A stretch of 64,000 nt of DNA from Amycolatopsis palatopharyngis. Its GTDB lineage: Bacteria > Actinomycetota > Actinomycetes > Mycobacteriales > Pseudonocardiaceae. The position numbers and the translations under genes were made by a program. The notes below the pieces were generated by a model. The model saw only the letters and a program-made list of their open reading frames with translations, did no database searches and was not told the DNA's origin. Below, one piece after another: positions 16,879-25,052 of the stretch (position 1 is the stretch's first letter; every line of letters starts with the position of its first letter). Location of the stretch: the NCBI RefSeq assembly GCF_003385185.1, contig NZ_PQHZ01000009.1, positions 1-64,000 of the forward strand. Direction: 5' to 3'.

Positions 16879-17822
16879 GTCTGCCTCCGTAGCCGCGGGT
16901 CGAGGACCGCATACAGCACGTCCACCAGGAAGTTCACCAGCAGCACGCCGACGACCAGCACCAGCACGATCCCCTGCACCGCAAGCAGATCGCGGGAGGA
17001 GACGGAATCGAGCAGCATGCTGCCGAGACCGGGCAGCACGAACACCCGCTCCACCACCACGGCGCCGACCAGCAGCGTCGCCAGTTGCAGTCCCAGCACG
17101 GTGACCACGGGAACGGCGGCATTGCGCAGTCCGTGCCGGACCAGCGCCTGCCCTGGGCGCAGCCCCTTCGAGCGGGCCGTACGCAGATAGTCCTCACCGA
17201 GCACGTCGAGCACCGACGAGCGGACGTAGCGGGTGACGACCGCACCCTGCACCAGTCCGAGCGAGAGCACCGGCAGGATCATGCCGCGCAGCCACTCGAC
17301 CGGATCACGAACGGGCGGGGTCCAGCCACCGGAGGGCAACCAGCCCAGCTGGATGGCGAAGACCTGCACCAGCAGGATTCCGGCGAGGAACGCGGGAACG
17401 GCCATACCGATCTGGGACACGCCGGACACCACCGCGCCGCTGGGCCTGCGGTGACGCACCGCGGCGATCGTGCCGAGCGGCACCGAGATCAGCAGCGCCA
17501 CCAGCATCCCGCCGCCAACCAGCCAGAGGGTGACACCGAGCCGGTCGAGCAACTGCGGGCCGATGTCCTCCCGCGTCACGTACGAACGGCCGAAGTCACC
17601 ACTGAGAATGCCGCCCATCCAGTCCAGGTACTGGGTGACCAGCGGTCGGTCGAGGCCGAACTCCTGCCGGGTCTGCTCTACCAGCTCCGGCGTCGCGTTC
17701 ACGCCGAGTGCGACCTGCGCGGGGTCGCCGGGCAGCACGACCATGAACAGGAAGACGACCACCGAGGCCACCAGCACGCTGCCGATGAAGATCGCGGTCC
17801 GCCGCAGGATCGGCAAGATCAT
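16875..17822 (-). CDS. Peptide-type ABC transporter permease (DppB-like)
   Basis: 315 residues with an N-terminal helix (TAIFIGSVLVASVVVFLFMV), the conserved LPGDPAQVALG segment, a Q-F-G-L-D-R-P region and a five-helix core. The EAA loop reads LGEDYLRTARSKGLRPGQALVRHGLRNA. It spans the cytoplasmic membrane and forms a channel with the DppC-like partner. The start at 17822 overlaps the binding-protein stop by 4 nt. Its last codons, LRRQT-stop, match the end of both following mini-ORFs. Confidence 0.92.
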   Translation of the reverse strand: MILPILRRTAIFIGSVLVASVVVFLFMVVLPGDPAQVALGVNATPELVEQTRQEFGLDRPLVTQYLDWMGGILSGDFGRSYVTREDIGPQLLDRLGVTLWLVGGGMLVALLISVPLGTIAAVRHRRPSGAVVSGVSQIGMAVPAFLAGILLVQVFAIQLGWLPSGGWTPPVRDPVEWLRGMILPVLSLGLVQGAVVTRYVRSSVLDVLGEDYLRTARSKGLRPGQALVRHGLRNAAVPVVTVLGLQLATLLVGAVVVERVFVLPGLGSMLLDSVSSRDLLAVQGIVLVLVVGVLLVNFLVDVLYAVLDPRLRRQT

Positions 17823-19315
17823 GACTCCGCCTTCCCGAGCCCGGTCAGATCGAAGGATTCACTGACCTGGTTGCGCTGCAGGCCGGTCACCGACTTCTTG
17901 GCCGCCACCACATTGGGGAACAGGAACAACCAGTTCGCCGCGGCGTCCTCGGTGATCGTGCGGGCCACCTCGCGCATCCGCTCGATCTGCTGCTCCCGGC
18001 TGCCCACATCGGCCTCCTCGAGCAGTTCCCCGACCCGTGGGTTGTCGTAGCCCCAGTAGTAGTCCGGATCGCCGAACGTGGTGATGTCGCGCGCCTCGAC
18101 ATGCTGCACGATCGACATGTCGTAGTCCTGGCCGGTGAACACCTGCTGCAGCCAGACCGCGGGGAAGTCCAGCGGCTCGATGCTGACTCCGACGCCGACC
18201 TTGTCCAATTCGGACGCCACGACCTGCGCCGAGGACAGTGCGTAGGGCAGGTTCGGCACCCGCAGCCGCAGGGTCAGGTTCTCCTGTCCAGCCTCGGCGA
18301 GTAGCTGCCGCGCCTTGTCGGGGTCATGCGGGTAGTAGCCGGAAAGGTCCTCGTACCAAGGATCGGTGGGTGGAACCATGCTGCCGATCAACGTTCCCCT
18401 GCCCGCCCACGCGGTCGCGAGCAGCGCCTCGCGGTCGATGGCGAGGGTCAGCGCCCGCCGCACCTTCGGGTCGTCCAGCGGTGGGCGGGCGTTGTTGTAG
18501 GACAGCACCACCTCGCCGTTCGTGGTGCCCTGCAGAACGTCGAACCGGGTGTCCGCCTCGAACTGGGGAATGGAGTCCGGCGCCGTGATGGAGGAGATCA
18601 CGTCGATGCCGTTGCTCAGCAGGGCGTTGTTCATCGCCGTCGGATCCTGGAAGTACTTGAGGATCACCGTCTCGTATGCGGGCGGAGTGCCCCAGTAGCC
18701 GGAGCGGCGCTGCAGCGCGATGGAATCGCCCCTGCGGCGCTGCGCGACCTCGTACGGGCCGGTGCCGACCGGGTTGTTCGCCAGATCGTCGACGGCCGTG
18801 GGGCTGAACATCGCCCCGACCCTGCCGGTGAGGTCGAACAACCAGGCGTTACTCGGCCTGTTCAGCACCACGCGCGCATGCGTCGGGCTCACGGCCTCGA
18901 CCCGCTCGACGACGTCCATCTTGGACTTCAGCGAAACCGTCCAGTCACTGCTGACCCGCTCGAGGGAGAACTTCACGTCCTCGGCGGTGAACTCGTCGCC
19001 GTTGGCGAAGGTCACCCCCTCGCGCAACTGGAAGTCGTAGACCTTGCGGTCGTCGCTGATCGTCCACGACTCCGCGAGCAGCGGCACGATCTCGCCCTCC
19101 GCGTCCAGCTTCACCAGACCCTCGTAGACGTTGTAGAGCAACGCCTGCGGGATGGCGGCACCGTCAGTGGTGGTGAAGTCGAAATTCTTCGGCTCCGCGG
19201 TGAAACCGACCGCGAGCGTCGACTCACCGTCTCCGACCGAAGCGGTGGAGCCCGCGGAGCAGGCCGAAGCGGTCAGGAGCAGCACGAAGGCCGCTGCCGC
19301 GAATCGAACTCGCAT
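17819..19315 (-). CDS. Family 5 substrate-binding lipoprotein of the ABC importer
   Basis: A 498-residue extracytoplasmic solute-binding protein. A signal peptide (MRVRFAAAAFVLLLTASAC) ends in a lipobox with Cys19. It is followed by the SBP family 5 core with LAESWTISDDRKVYDFQLREG and the GTGPYEVAQ motif. Members bind peptides, opines, nickel or glycosides; the ligand is not known. The start ATG 19315 is chosen for the signal peptide; a longer frame runs into the divergent regulator. It is the first gene of the operon and lies next to the FadR-type operator. Confidence 0.92.
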   Translation of the reverse strand: MRVRFAAAAFVLLLTASACSAGSTASVGDGESTLAVGFTAEPKNFDFTTTDGAAIPQALLYNVYEGLVKLDAEGEIVPLLAESWTISDDRKVYDFQLREGVTFANGDEFTAEDVKFSLERVSSDWTVSLKSKMDVVERVEAVSPTHARVVLNRPSNAWLFDLTGRVGAMFSPTAVDDLANNPVGTGPYEVAQRRRGDSIALQRRSGYWGTPPAYETVILKYFQDPTAMNNALLSNGIDVISSITAPDSIPQFEADTRFDVLQGTTNGEVVLSYNNARPPLDDPKVRRALTLAIDREALLATAWAGRGTLIGSMVPPTDPWYEDLSGYYPHDPDKARQLLAEAGQENLTLRLRVPNLPYALSSAQVVASELDKVGVGVSIEPLDFPAVWLQQVFTGQDYDMSIVQHVEARDITTFGDPDYYWGYDNPRVGELLEEADVGSREQQIERMREVARTITEDAAANWLFLFPNVVAAKKSVTGLQRNQVSESFDLTGLGKAES

Positions 19316-19338
19316 AAATACCCACCCAAGGTAGTATG

Positions 19339-19351
19339 CTGGTCGGACCAG
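19339..19351. promoter_or_regulatory. GntR/FadR-type operator
   Basis: CTGGTC-G-GACCAG is a perfect 6-bp inverted repeat. Its core TGGTCGGACCA matches the TNGT-N3-ACNA pattern bound by FadR-subfamily GntR proteins. It lies 24 bp upstream of the lipoprotein start and about 50 bp upstream of the divergent FadR-like gene, so it is well placed for repression of both. Confidence 0.7.
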
Positions 19352-19403
19352 TAGCCCAGGTTTGCACTTGACCCCCCGGTGGTCAAGAGGAATCGGTGGA
19401 ACC

Positions 19404-20162
19404 GTGCGATTCGAACCCGTCGAAACCGTTCGCGCATACGAGCGCGTGGTCGAGCAGATCGAGCAGGCGGTGCTGACCGGCGAGCTGGCTCCGGGCGCGC
19501 GCCTGCCCGGTGAGCGTGAGCTGATGACGCAGTTCGGCGTGAGTCGCTCGACCGTGCGCGAGGCGCTGCGGGTTCTGCAGGCAAGCGCGGTGATCCGCTC
19601 CCGGCCCGGCGACCCCCGCGGCCCCGAGGTACTGGCCGCCTCCCCCGCGACCCTGCACAAGTCGATGCACCGGCTGACCCGCGCGCGCCACCTCGGCCTC
19701 GCCGAGCTGCTGCAGTTCCGGATGGTGCTGGAAGGCTCGGCCTTCCTGCTCGCGGCGCAACTACGCACGGACGAGCAACTGGAGGAGTTGGCGGCCGCAC
19801 TCGCGGACATGGAACGGCACGTCGAGCACGGCTACACCGAGTTCAGCCAGGCCGATGTCACGTTCCACGAGATCGTCGCGCGCGCCACACAGAACCCGTT
19901 GCTCGTGGTGTGCGGTGAGGTGGTCAGGGGGGTCGTGCTGGAGCTGATCGAGGACAAACTGGCCCACGCCGACGACCGGCGTGCGTTGATGCGGGCTTCG
20001 CTGGCGCACCACACCGAGGTCCTGGCCGCGGTGCGCACGCAGGACGGAGCACTGGCCTGCGGCCTCGCCCGCCGCGCGCTCTACGACTACTACGCCGAGT
20101 ACGTCCCCGCCGAGCAGCGGGCGATGCTGGAGCCGCTGTTGCGTGCGCCGTCTATAGGGTGA
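19404..20162 (+). CDS. GntR family regulator, FadR/FCD subfamily
   Basis: 252 residues. The N-terminal winged helix-turn-helix has LAPGARLPGERELMTQFGVSRSTVREALRVL. The C-terminal FCD all-helical ligand domain carries metal or acid ligands (D in QADVTFHEIVARAT, and H in ASLAHHTEVL). The start is GTG 19404, preceded by GAGGA; an upstream in-frame TTG at 19362 has no family similarity. It is divergent from the ABC/amidase operon with a matching operator between, so it is the likely repressor, released by a carboxylate or other catabolite (inference). Confidence 0.88.
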   Translation: MRFEPVETVRAYERVVEQIEQAVLTGELAPGARLPGERELMTQFGVSRSTVREALRVLQASAVIRSRPGDPRGPEVLAASPATLHKSMHRLTRARHLGLAELLQFRMVLEGSAFLLAAQLRTDEQLEELAAALADMERHVEHGYTEFSQADVTFHEIVARATQNPLLVVCGEVVRGVVLELIEDKLAHADDRRALMRASLAHHTEVLAAVRTQDGALACGLARRALYDYYAEYVPAEQRAMLEPLLRAPSIG

Positions 20163-20166
20163 GGTC

Positions 20167-21234
20167 ATGCGCGACCGCCCCCGTGACCAACTCGGGCACG
20201 GCATCGGGGGTAGCGATATCGGGCTGTGCCTGTCCGGCGGCGGGTACCGCGCCATGCTCTTCCATACCGGCGTGCTCTGGCGGCTCAACGAACTGGGCAC
20301 ACTGCCGACCCTTTCGATGATCTCCAGTGTGTCCAGCGGAGCGATCACTGCCGGCGTACTCGCTCACGCCTGGCCGGAACTCCGGTTCCGGGACGGCGTC
20401 GCGGTGAACTTCGGCGTTCATGTGGTGGAACCGGTGCGTGCGGTGGCGGAAACGAGCATCGACGTCTGGGCGATCCTTCGTGGACTGGTCAGACCCTGGC
20501 GCAGTGTCGGCGAAGAGCTGGCCGGCTCGTTTCGCCGGCACCTCTTCGGCGACCGCAGACTGCGCGACCTCCCGGAGTCACCACGGTTCGTGTTCACCGC
20601 GACCAATATGCAGACCGGCGCGCTGTGGCGGTTCTCCAAAGCCGGGACCGTCCTGCAGCGACCCGCCGATCCGGATCTGCCGCTGGCGACGGCGGTCGCC
20701 GCGTCCTCGGCTTTCCCGCCGCTGCTCTCCCCTGTCGTCGTGCGGAGCAGGCGGGGCAACGTGGTGCTTTCCGACGGCGGGGTGTTCGACAACCTCGCTC
20801 TCGATCCCGCACTCGAGTTCAGCCGGAACGTGCTGGTCAGTGACGGCGGCCTGCGTATGAAGGAGATTCGGCACGTTCCCCGGGACTGGCTGCGTCAACT
20901 GCTCCGCACATTGGACATTGTGGACAACCAGGTGCGGAGCCTGCGCAAGAGCTCGCTGCTGGAGTCCTATCGGGACGGAACTCTCGGCGGGGCCTACTGG
21001 GGCAGCTACAGCGATATCGCCAACTACGGCCTGTCCGACACGCTGCCCGCCCCGTTGGCGCAGACGCTGGAGCTGGCCAGGGTGCCCACCAGGTTGCACA
21101 CGACTCCATCCGTGCTGCAGGAGCGGCTGATCAACTGGGGATACGCGATCTGCGATGCGGGTATGCGCCGCTGGGTGACCCCCTCGGCCCCTGCCCCGAT
21201 GGCGTACCCCTACCCGCACGCGGGCGTCGGCTGA
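20167..21234 (+). CDS. Patatin-like phospholipase/acylhydrolase
   Basis: 355 residues of patatin fold. The oxyanion loop is SGGGYRAMLFHTGVL (residues 23-37), the nucleophile elbow is SVSSG with Ser56 in place of the usual GxSxG first Gly, and the catalytic Asp sits in SDGGVFDNLAL near residue 203. No signal peptide is visible, so a cytoplasmic or membrane-associated acylhydrolase is likely. It starts 4 bp after the FadR-like gene and may be co-transcribed. It ends in a strong palindrome. Confidence 0.85.
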   Translation: MRDRPRDQLGHGIGGSDIGLCLSGGGYRAMLFHTGVLWRLNELGTLPTLSMISSVSSGAITAGVLAHAWPELRFRDGVAVNFGVHVVEPVRAVAETSIDVWAILRGLVRPWRSVGEELAGSFRRHLFGDRRLRDLPESPRFVFTATNMQTGALWRFSKAGTVLQRPADPDLPLATAVAASSAFPPLLSPVVVRSRRGNVVLSDGGVFDNLALDPALEFSRNVLVSDGGLRMKEIRHVPRDWLRQLLRTLDIVDNQVRSLRKSSLLESYRDGTLGGAYWGSYSDIANYGLSDTLPAPLAQTLELARVPTRLHTTPSVLQERLINWGYAICDAGMRRWVTPSAPAPMAYPYPHAGVG

Positions 21235-21238
21235 CCGG

Positions 21239-21266
21239 CCTCGCACTTTCCCGGGAAAGTGCGAGG
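21239..21266. terminator. 28-bp perfect palindrome after patatin gene
   Basis: CCTCGCACTTTCCC is followed directly by its complement, so the arms are 14 bp with no loop bases beyond the centre. It begins five bases after the patatin stop codon. There is no T-run, which is usual for actinobacterial hairpin terminators. Confidence 0.7.
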
Positions 21267-21280
21267 CCTGGGATACGCGG

Positions 21281-21324
21281 ACGGGCCTGGGGCCGGCTTC
21301 CGTGGAAACCGGCCCCAGGCCCGT
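21281..21324. terminator. Second hairpin, 16-bp GC arms
   Basis: ACGGGCCTGGGGCCGG at 21281-21296 pairs perfectly with 21309-21324 around a 12-nt loop. It lies 37 bp beyond the stop of the minus-strand surface-protein gene. With the preceding palindrome it forms a bidirectional barrier between convergent genes. Confidence 0.75.
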
Positions 21325-21361
21325 GTTTTGCAGCTGTTCAGGCGTGCTTACGCCGGATTCG

Positions 21362-22567
21362 TCAGGCGGCGTTACGGCGACGCAGCAGGAGCAGCGTCGC
21401 GCCACCGGCGACCAGCAGCCCACCGCCGAGCAGCAGCGGCGTCATCGCGGAGAAGCCCGTCTGCGCCAGATCGTCCTCATTGGCCTGCGGGTTGACCGGG
21501 GCCTGCGTGGTCGGGGGCGCAGCGACCTCACTGGAGGCCGGCGGGGTCGTGGTCTCGACCGGCGGCTGGGTCGTCGTCGTCTCGACCGGCTTCGCGGTCC
21601 AGTTGGCGGTCGCACCCGCGGACAGCGACGTCTTCTCCGAGGCGGCCACGATCAATGACTGCGAGGGGTGCTCCTGGTAGTCGCTCGCGACGAACAGCCT
21701 GCCGGTGTCCACCGCGGCGTTGACGGTCAGTTCGAAGGTGCCGCTGCCCTCCTCGGCGTCGGCGGGCACATCGAAGAACACCTCGGTACCATCCGTCACG
21801 TCCTCGGGGTTGATCTCGGCACCCTCGGCGTCGATGAGAGTGACGCCCTCCGGCAGTTCGGAGACGATCTCGGTGATGTCGCCGCTGGTGCTGACCGTGA
21901 ACGGTCCGACGCGGTCACCAGCCTCCCCGGAAGCCTCCTCCGGGCTGACCTCGAGGGTGGGCGAGGGCTGCTGGCCGATGCCGACGTTCTTGTCCCCGGT
22001 CAGGTAGTTGTAGACCGCGAGCACGTCGTTCTTGGCCGCCGGGTTCTGCGGGGTCGGGTTCGCCTCGTCCAGCGATTTCCCGTCGCTGAACCGCCACACG
22101 GCGGCCTGCGTCGCGGTGATCGCCTCGGGAACGCTGAGGCCTTCGTCGAAGGTCAGTTCCTCGTCGGTGAGCAGCTTCTCCAGCGCATCGACCTCCACGG
22201 CCGGGTAACCGTGGTGCAGCACCCAGTTGATCTTCTCGCGGTTCTCGTGGAAGGGCGAGTGCTCGTTGGGGAACTCGTCCCACGGGACCTCGCCGCGCAC
22301 CAGGTCCTTGTCCTCGTCGCGGATATCGACCTCGATCTGGACGCAGTAGGTCTTGAGCAGGTCACCACCCTCGAGGCGCAGACCGAACAACGCGGTCGAC
22401 AGGTTCGGCATGCCCTCGACGTTGACCTTGAAGCCACTGACGCCTGCGGTCTTGTCGAGCTTGCCCTGCGCCTGATCCGCGACGGCGGGCAGTGCCCCGG
22501 CCATCAGCGCCATCGACGCGCCGAGAACGGCTGCGCCGGTGCGCGTGAGAATTGTCTTGCCGCGCAT
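21362..22567 (-). CDS. Thioester-domain surface protein with LAQTG sorting signal
   Basis: 401 residues. An N-terminal signal peptide ends near PAVADQA. A thioester domain follows, with the reactive Cys75 (KTYCVQIEV) and Gln154 (ATQAAVWRF) expected to form an internal Cys-Gln thioester. Next come a beta-sandwich region, a Thr/Pro-rich stalk (residues about 320-360), an LAQTG motif at 367, a hydrophobic helix and an Arg-rich tail. It should be anchored to peptidoglycan by a class E sortase and may bind host or surface amines covalently. The start ATG 22567 has AAGGAG 4 nt upstream. Confidence 0.9.
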   Translation of the reverse strand: MRGKTILTRTGAAVLGASMALMAGALPAVADQAQGKLDKTAGVSGFKVNVEGMPNLSTALFGLRLEGGDLLKTYCVQIEVDIRDEDKDLVRGEVPWDEFPNEHSPFHENREKINWVLHHGYPAVEVDALEKLLTDEELTFDEGLSVPEAITATQAAVWRFSDGKSLDEANPTPQNPAAKNDVLAVYNYLTGDKNVGIGQQPSPTLEVSPEEASGEAGDRVGPFTVSTSGDITEIVSELPEGVTLIDAEGAEINPEDVTDGTEVFFDVPADAEEGSGTFELTVNAAVDTGRLFVASDYQEHPSQSLIVAASEKTSLSAGATANWTAKPVETTTTQPPVETTTPPASSEVAAPPTTQAPVNPQANEDDLAQTGFSAMTPLLLGGGLLVAGGATLLLLRRRNAA

Positions 22568-22913
22568 GTGTCTCCTTAGCGATTTCCGGACTGCGTCCAT
22601 CAAGAGCCGTGCGGTGCCGCTGCCGGTCGCAGATGAGGAGGGCACCGTTCGAGAAAATTCACCCAGTCGAACGATGCCGAAGCCTACACAGAAGCGAAAT
22701 TGCGCCAGCAACCTCCCCCCATTGTTTTTCTCGTTAGTCCAATCGGAGTAATGATCTAATATTCAAGTAGCTTTGCGTTTAAATCCGCATTGCTCTCCGC
22801 GACGAAGAATTGGAATGCGGAAGCTTGGCACTTGGCTGCAGAAAAAGGAGATGTCGATCTTGCTTGGTGGTACTTGCAGACGCTCCAAGCTCTGGGGGTG
22901 CGGGGCGGGCAGT
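22568..22913. other. Intergenic region without recognised gene
   Basis: About 345 bp between two minus-strand genes. The part from roughly 22700 to 22860 is clearly more AT-rich than the surroundings (for example TTTTTCTCGTTAG and ATGATCTAATATTCAAG). Short frames exist on both strands but none has codon bias like the neighbours. It should hold the promoter of the surface-protein gene. Confidence 0.5.
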
Positions 22914-23981
22914 TCAGGGCAGGTTGTCGAGGGCGGTGGCTAGATCGCGCCAGAGGTCGTCGGGGTGTTCGAGTCCGACGCTGAACCGGATGAGCCCGGC
23001 GGGCACGTGCGCATCGCCGGCCAGGGAGGCGCGGCGCTCCACACAACTCTCCACGCCGCCGAGACTGGTCGCGTGCCGGATCAGGGTGAGTGCCCGGCAG
23101 ACGGCGTCGGCCGTATCGGCCCCGTCCAGTTCGAACGCGATCATCGCCCCCTCGCCGGGGTACCGGACCGCGGTGATGCGCGGATGCCCGGCCAGTCGCT
23201 CAGCCAGGTCCGCGGCGCTGCGAGTGGCCTCGGCCAGGCGCACCGGCAGTGTGCGCAGGCCGCGCAGCGCGAGCCACGCCTCCAGCGCGCCGGGGGTGGC
23301 ACCGCCTCGGGTGCGCGCGTCGCGCAGCTCGCGCGCCAGCCCCTCGTCCGCCGCGACGGTGAGGCCGAGCAGCAGGTCGCTGTGCCCGCCGATCAGTTTG
23401 GTGGCGCTGTGCACGACGAGATCCACGCCGAGCGCGAGCGGTTGCCTGCCCAACGGCGTCGCGAAGGTGTTGTCCACGACGACGCGCGGCCGGTGTTGCT
23501 GCTTGCGCGCGGCCGCGACGATCGCCTCGATGTCGATCAACTCGAGCGTCGGGTTGGTCGGCGACTCCAGCCACAGCAGGTCGTGGCCGCCCGCGGCCTC
23601 GATCCAGCCCGCGGTGTCGGTCGGGGCGAGCTGGGTGACCCGCAGCCTCCCGCTCTGCTCCGCGTGCGCGAGCGAGCCCCTGGTACCCGCGTAGCTGAAG
23701 CTGGGCACCGCCACTCGAGCGCCGACCGGCAGCACGTCGAGAACCGCCGCCAGCGTCGCGATGCCGGAGGCGAACGCCGTGGCGTAGCCGCCTTCCAGCG
23801 CGCCGATCGTGTCCTCGAGCGCCTCCCACGTCGGGGTGCCGTCCTCACGTGAGTACGCGCGGTCCGTCCCCGCACCGAAGGTGCTCGCGGGGAAGATCGG
23901 CACGTTCAGCGGCTCACCCGCGGCCGTCGGTCGCCCCAGCGCGATGGCCTTGGTCCGTGGTGTCCAGTCGTGTTCGCTCAC
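22914..23981 (-). CDS. Cys/Met metabolism PLP enzyme (cystathionine gamma-lyase/synthase type)
   Basis: 355 residues of fold-type I PLP enzyme. ASGIATLAAVLDVLPVGARV, LLWLESPTNPTLELIDI, the PLP Asp/Asn region VVDNTFATPLG and the Schiff-base Lys in LVVHSATKLIGGHSD are all present. It catalyses a beta/gamma-elimination or replacement on Cys, Met or homoserine derivatives; the exact reaction is not fixed by these motifs. The start is GTG 23981, forming GTGA with the upstream lipase stop. Longer frames to 24248 overlap that lipase and are not credible. Confidence 0.88.
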   Translation of the reverse strand: MSEHDWTPRTKAIALGRPTAAGEPLNVPIFPASTFGAGTDRAYSREDGTPTWEALEDTIGALEGGYATAFASGIATLAAVLDVLPVGARVAVPSFSYAGTRGSLAHAEQSGRLRVTQLAPTDTAGWIEAAGGHDLLWLESPTNPTLELIDIEAIVAAARKQQHRPRVVVDNTFATPLGRQPLALGVDLVVHSATKLIGGHSDLLLGLTVAADEGLARELRDARTRGGATPGALEAWLALRGLRTLPVRLAEATRSAADLAERLAGHPRITAVRYPGEGAMIAFELDGADTADAVCRALTLIRHATSLGGVESCVERRASLAGDAHVPAGLIRFSVGLEHPDDLWRDLATALDNLP

Positions 23982-25012
23982 CCGGCCACGGTACCGGGAA
24001 CCTTCCCGAGGTATTCGCGGGTGAGTCCCGGTGTGGCCACCGGCTCCCCCATGGTGCTGTGCGGCCGCCTGCTGTCCGCTGTGCGCAGAGCTCGTTCGGC
24101 GGGGGCCGCGTCCGCGGACTGACCCGCCAGCGTGTTCGCGATGATGCTCGCCACACCCACCATTCCCGACCTGAGTGGGTGATAGGAAGCGGCGCGGAAC
24201 AGGTCGGTGTCCTTGCCCTGGATCCAGGCGGCCCCGCCGGTCGCGCAAGCGTCGTGTCCTGCCGAAGGGGTGTAGGTGTCGACGAAGACCGTGTCCCCGT
24301 CGATGTTCGCCGCCGTGTCGAGTGCGGTGTTCAGCGTCTGCTCGACACTGTCCAGCCAGCGCAGGTCACCATCGGCGAACGGCAGGATGTCCGGGCAGTA
24401 GCCGGTCTCCGGGGCGATCCGGGGATAGCCGACCAGGACGACCGTGGCCTGGGGAGACCGTTCGTGTACGCCCCGCAGGACCTCCACCACCCGGTCCTGC
24501 GTGCCTTCGATGCGCTGTTTCATCGTGTCGATGCCGTCCACTGTGTACGTGTCCTGACACGGGGAACCAGTGGGGTCACTCTCGGCCAGCTCGGGACAGA
24601 CGCTGATCAACTCGCCGAACACGCCGAAGTCGTTGCCTCCGATGCCGATGGTGACGAGGTCGGTCCCCGAGTCGAGTGCGCTGAACTGCGGCGGCTGAGC
24701 GCCGAACACCGGCAGTGGCTGGCTGCCGGTCATATCGGTGGTGTCGGCGCTGCTGCAACTGACGTCGGTATAGCTGCGGACGTCGAGGTGGTCGGCGAGC
24801 CAGGCCGGGTAGTTACTGGTCGAGCGAAAACAACCGAGCGGATCGAGCCGCTGGAACGGGATCAGCGGTCCGGCGGTGTAGGAATCACCGAGCGCCACGT
24901 AGTCGATGGCCTCCTGGTGCGTCCCCGATGCGGAGGCCTGCCCCGCCGCGGCCGTCAGCGCTGCCGTCGTCAACGTCGCCGCCGTGAACAGTGCGAACCT
25001 GGTCCTGTGCAC
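23978..25012 (-). CDS. Secreted SGNH/GDSL hydrolase (lipase/esterase)
   Basis: 344 residues with a signal peptide ending near QASAS. Block I is ALGDSYTAG (catalytic Ser), block III is IGIGGNDFG (Asn), and the Asp/His dyad lies in ASYHPLRSGM. Cys pairs (GCFR...VSCSSAD, PELAES...PCQD, GYCPD...DACATGG) suggest three disulfides, as in Streptomyces-type extracellular lipases. The start is GTG 25012 with GGAGG 6 nt upstream; a longer frame to 25294 crosses into the acylase gene. It is 40 bp downstream of the penicillin acylase gene and overlaps the PLP enzyme gene by 4 nt. Confidence 0.9.
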   Translation of the reverse strand: MHRTRFALFTAATLTTAALTAAAGQASASGTHQEAIDYVALGDSYTAGPLIPFQRLDPLGCFRSTSNYPAWLADHLDVRSYTDVSCSSADTTDMTGSQPLPVFGAQPPQFSALDSGTDLVTIGIGGNDFGVFGELISVCPELAESDPTGSPCQDTYTVDGIDTMKQRIEGTQDRVVEVLRGVHERSPQATVVLVGYPRIAPETGYCPDILPFADGDLRWLDSVEQTLNTALDTAANIDGDTVFVDTYTPSAGHDACATGGAAWIQGKDTDLFRAASYHPLRSGMVGVASIIANTLAGQSADAAPAERALRTADSRRPHSTMGEPVATPGLTREYLGKVPGTVAG

Positions 25013-25052
25013 CGGGTACCTCCAACTCGTACGACTCGCGGGAATCGGAACG

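Larger units (their letters stand above)
16727..16892. repeat. 74-bp tandem duplication with partial third copy
   Basis: Units 16727-16800 and 16801-16874 differ at three bases (positions within GTAGTTTGC versus GTGACTTGC), and 16875-16892 repeats the first 18 bases. Each unit contains ACTTGCG and, about 45 nt on, CGCAAGT or its altered form, so a stem can form as in REP-like elements. The duplication lies between two permease genes, and each unit is a complete coupled mini-ORF on the minus strand. Confidence 0.9.

Noticed and set aside
16727..16892. CRISPR or insertion sequence remnant at the 74-bp repeats
   Set aside because: Only two and a quarter head-to-tail copies with no spacers, no transposase and no terminal inverted repeats.
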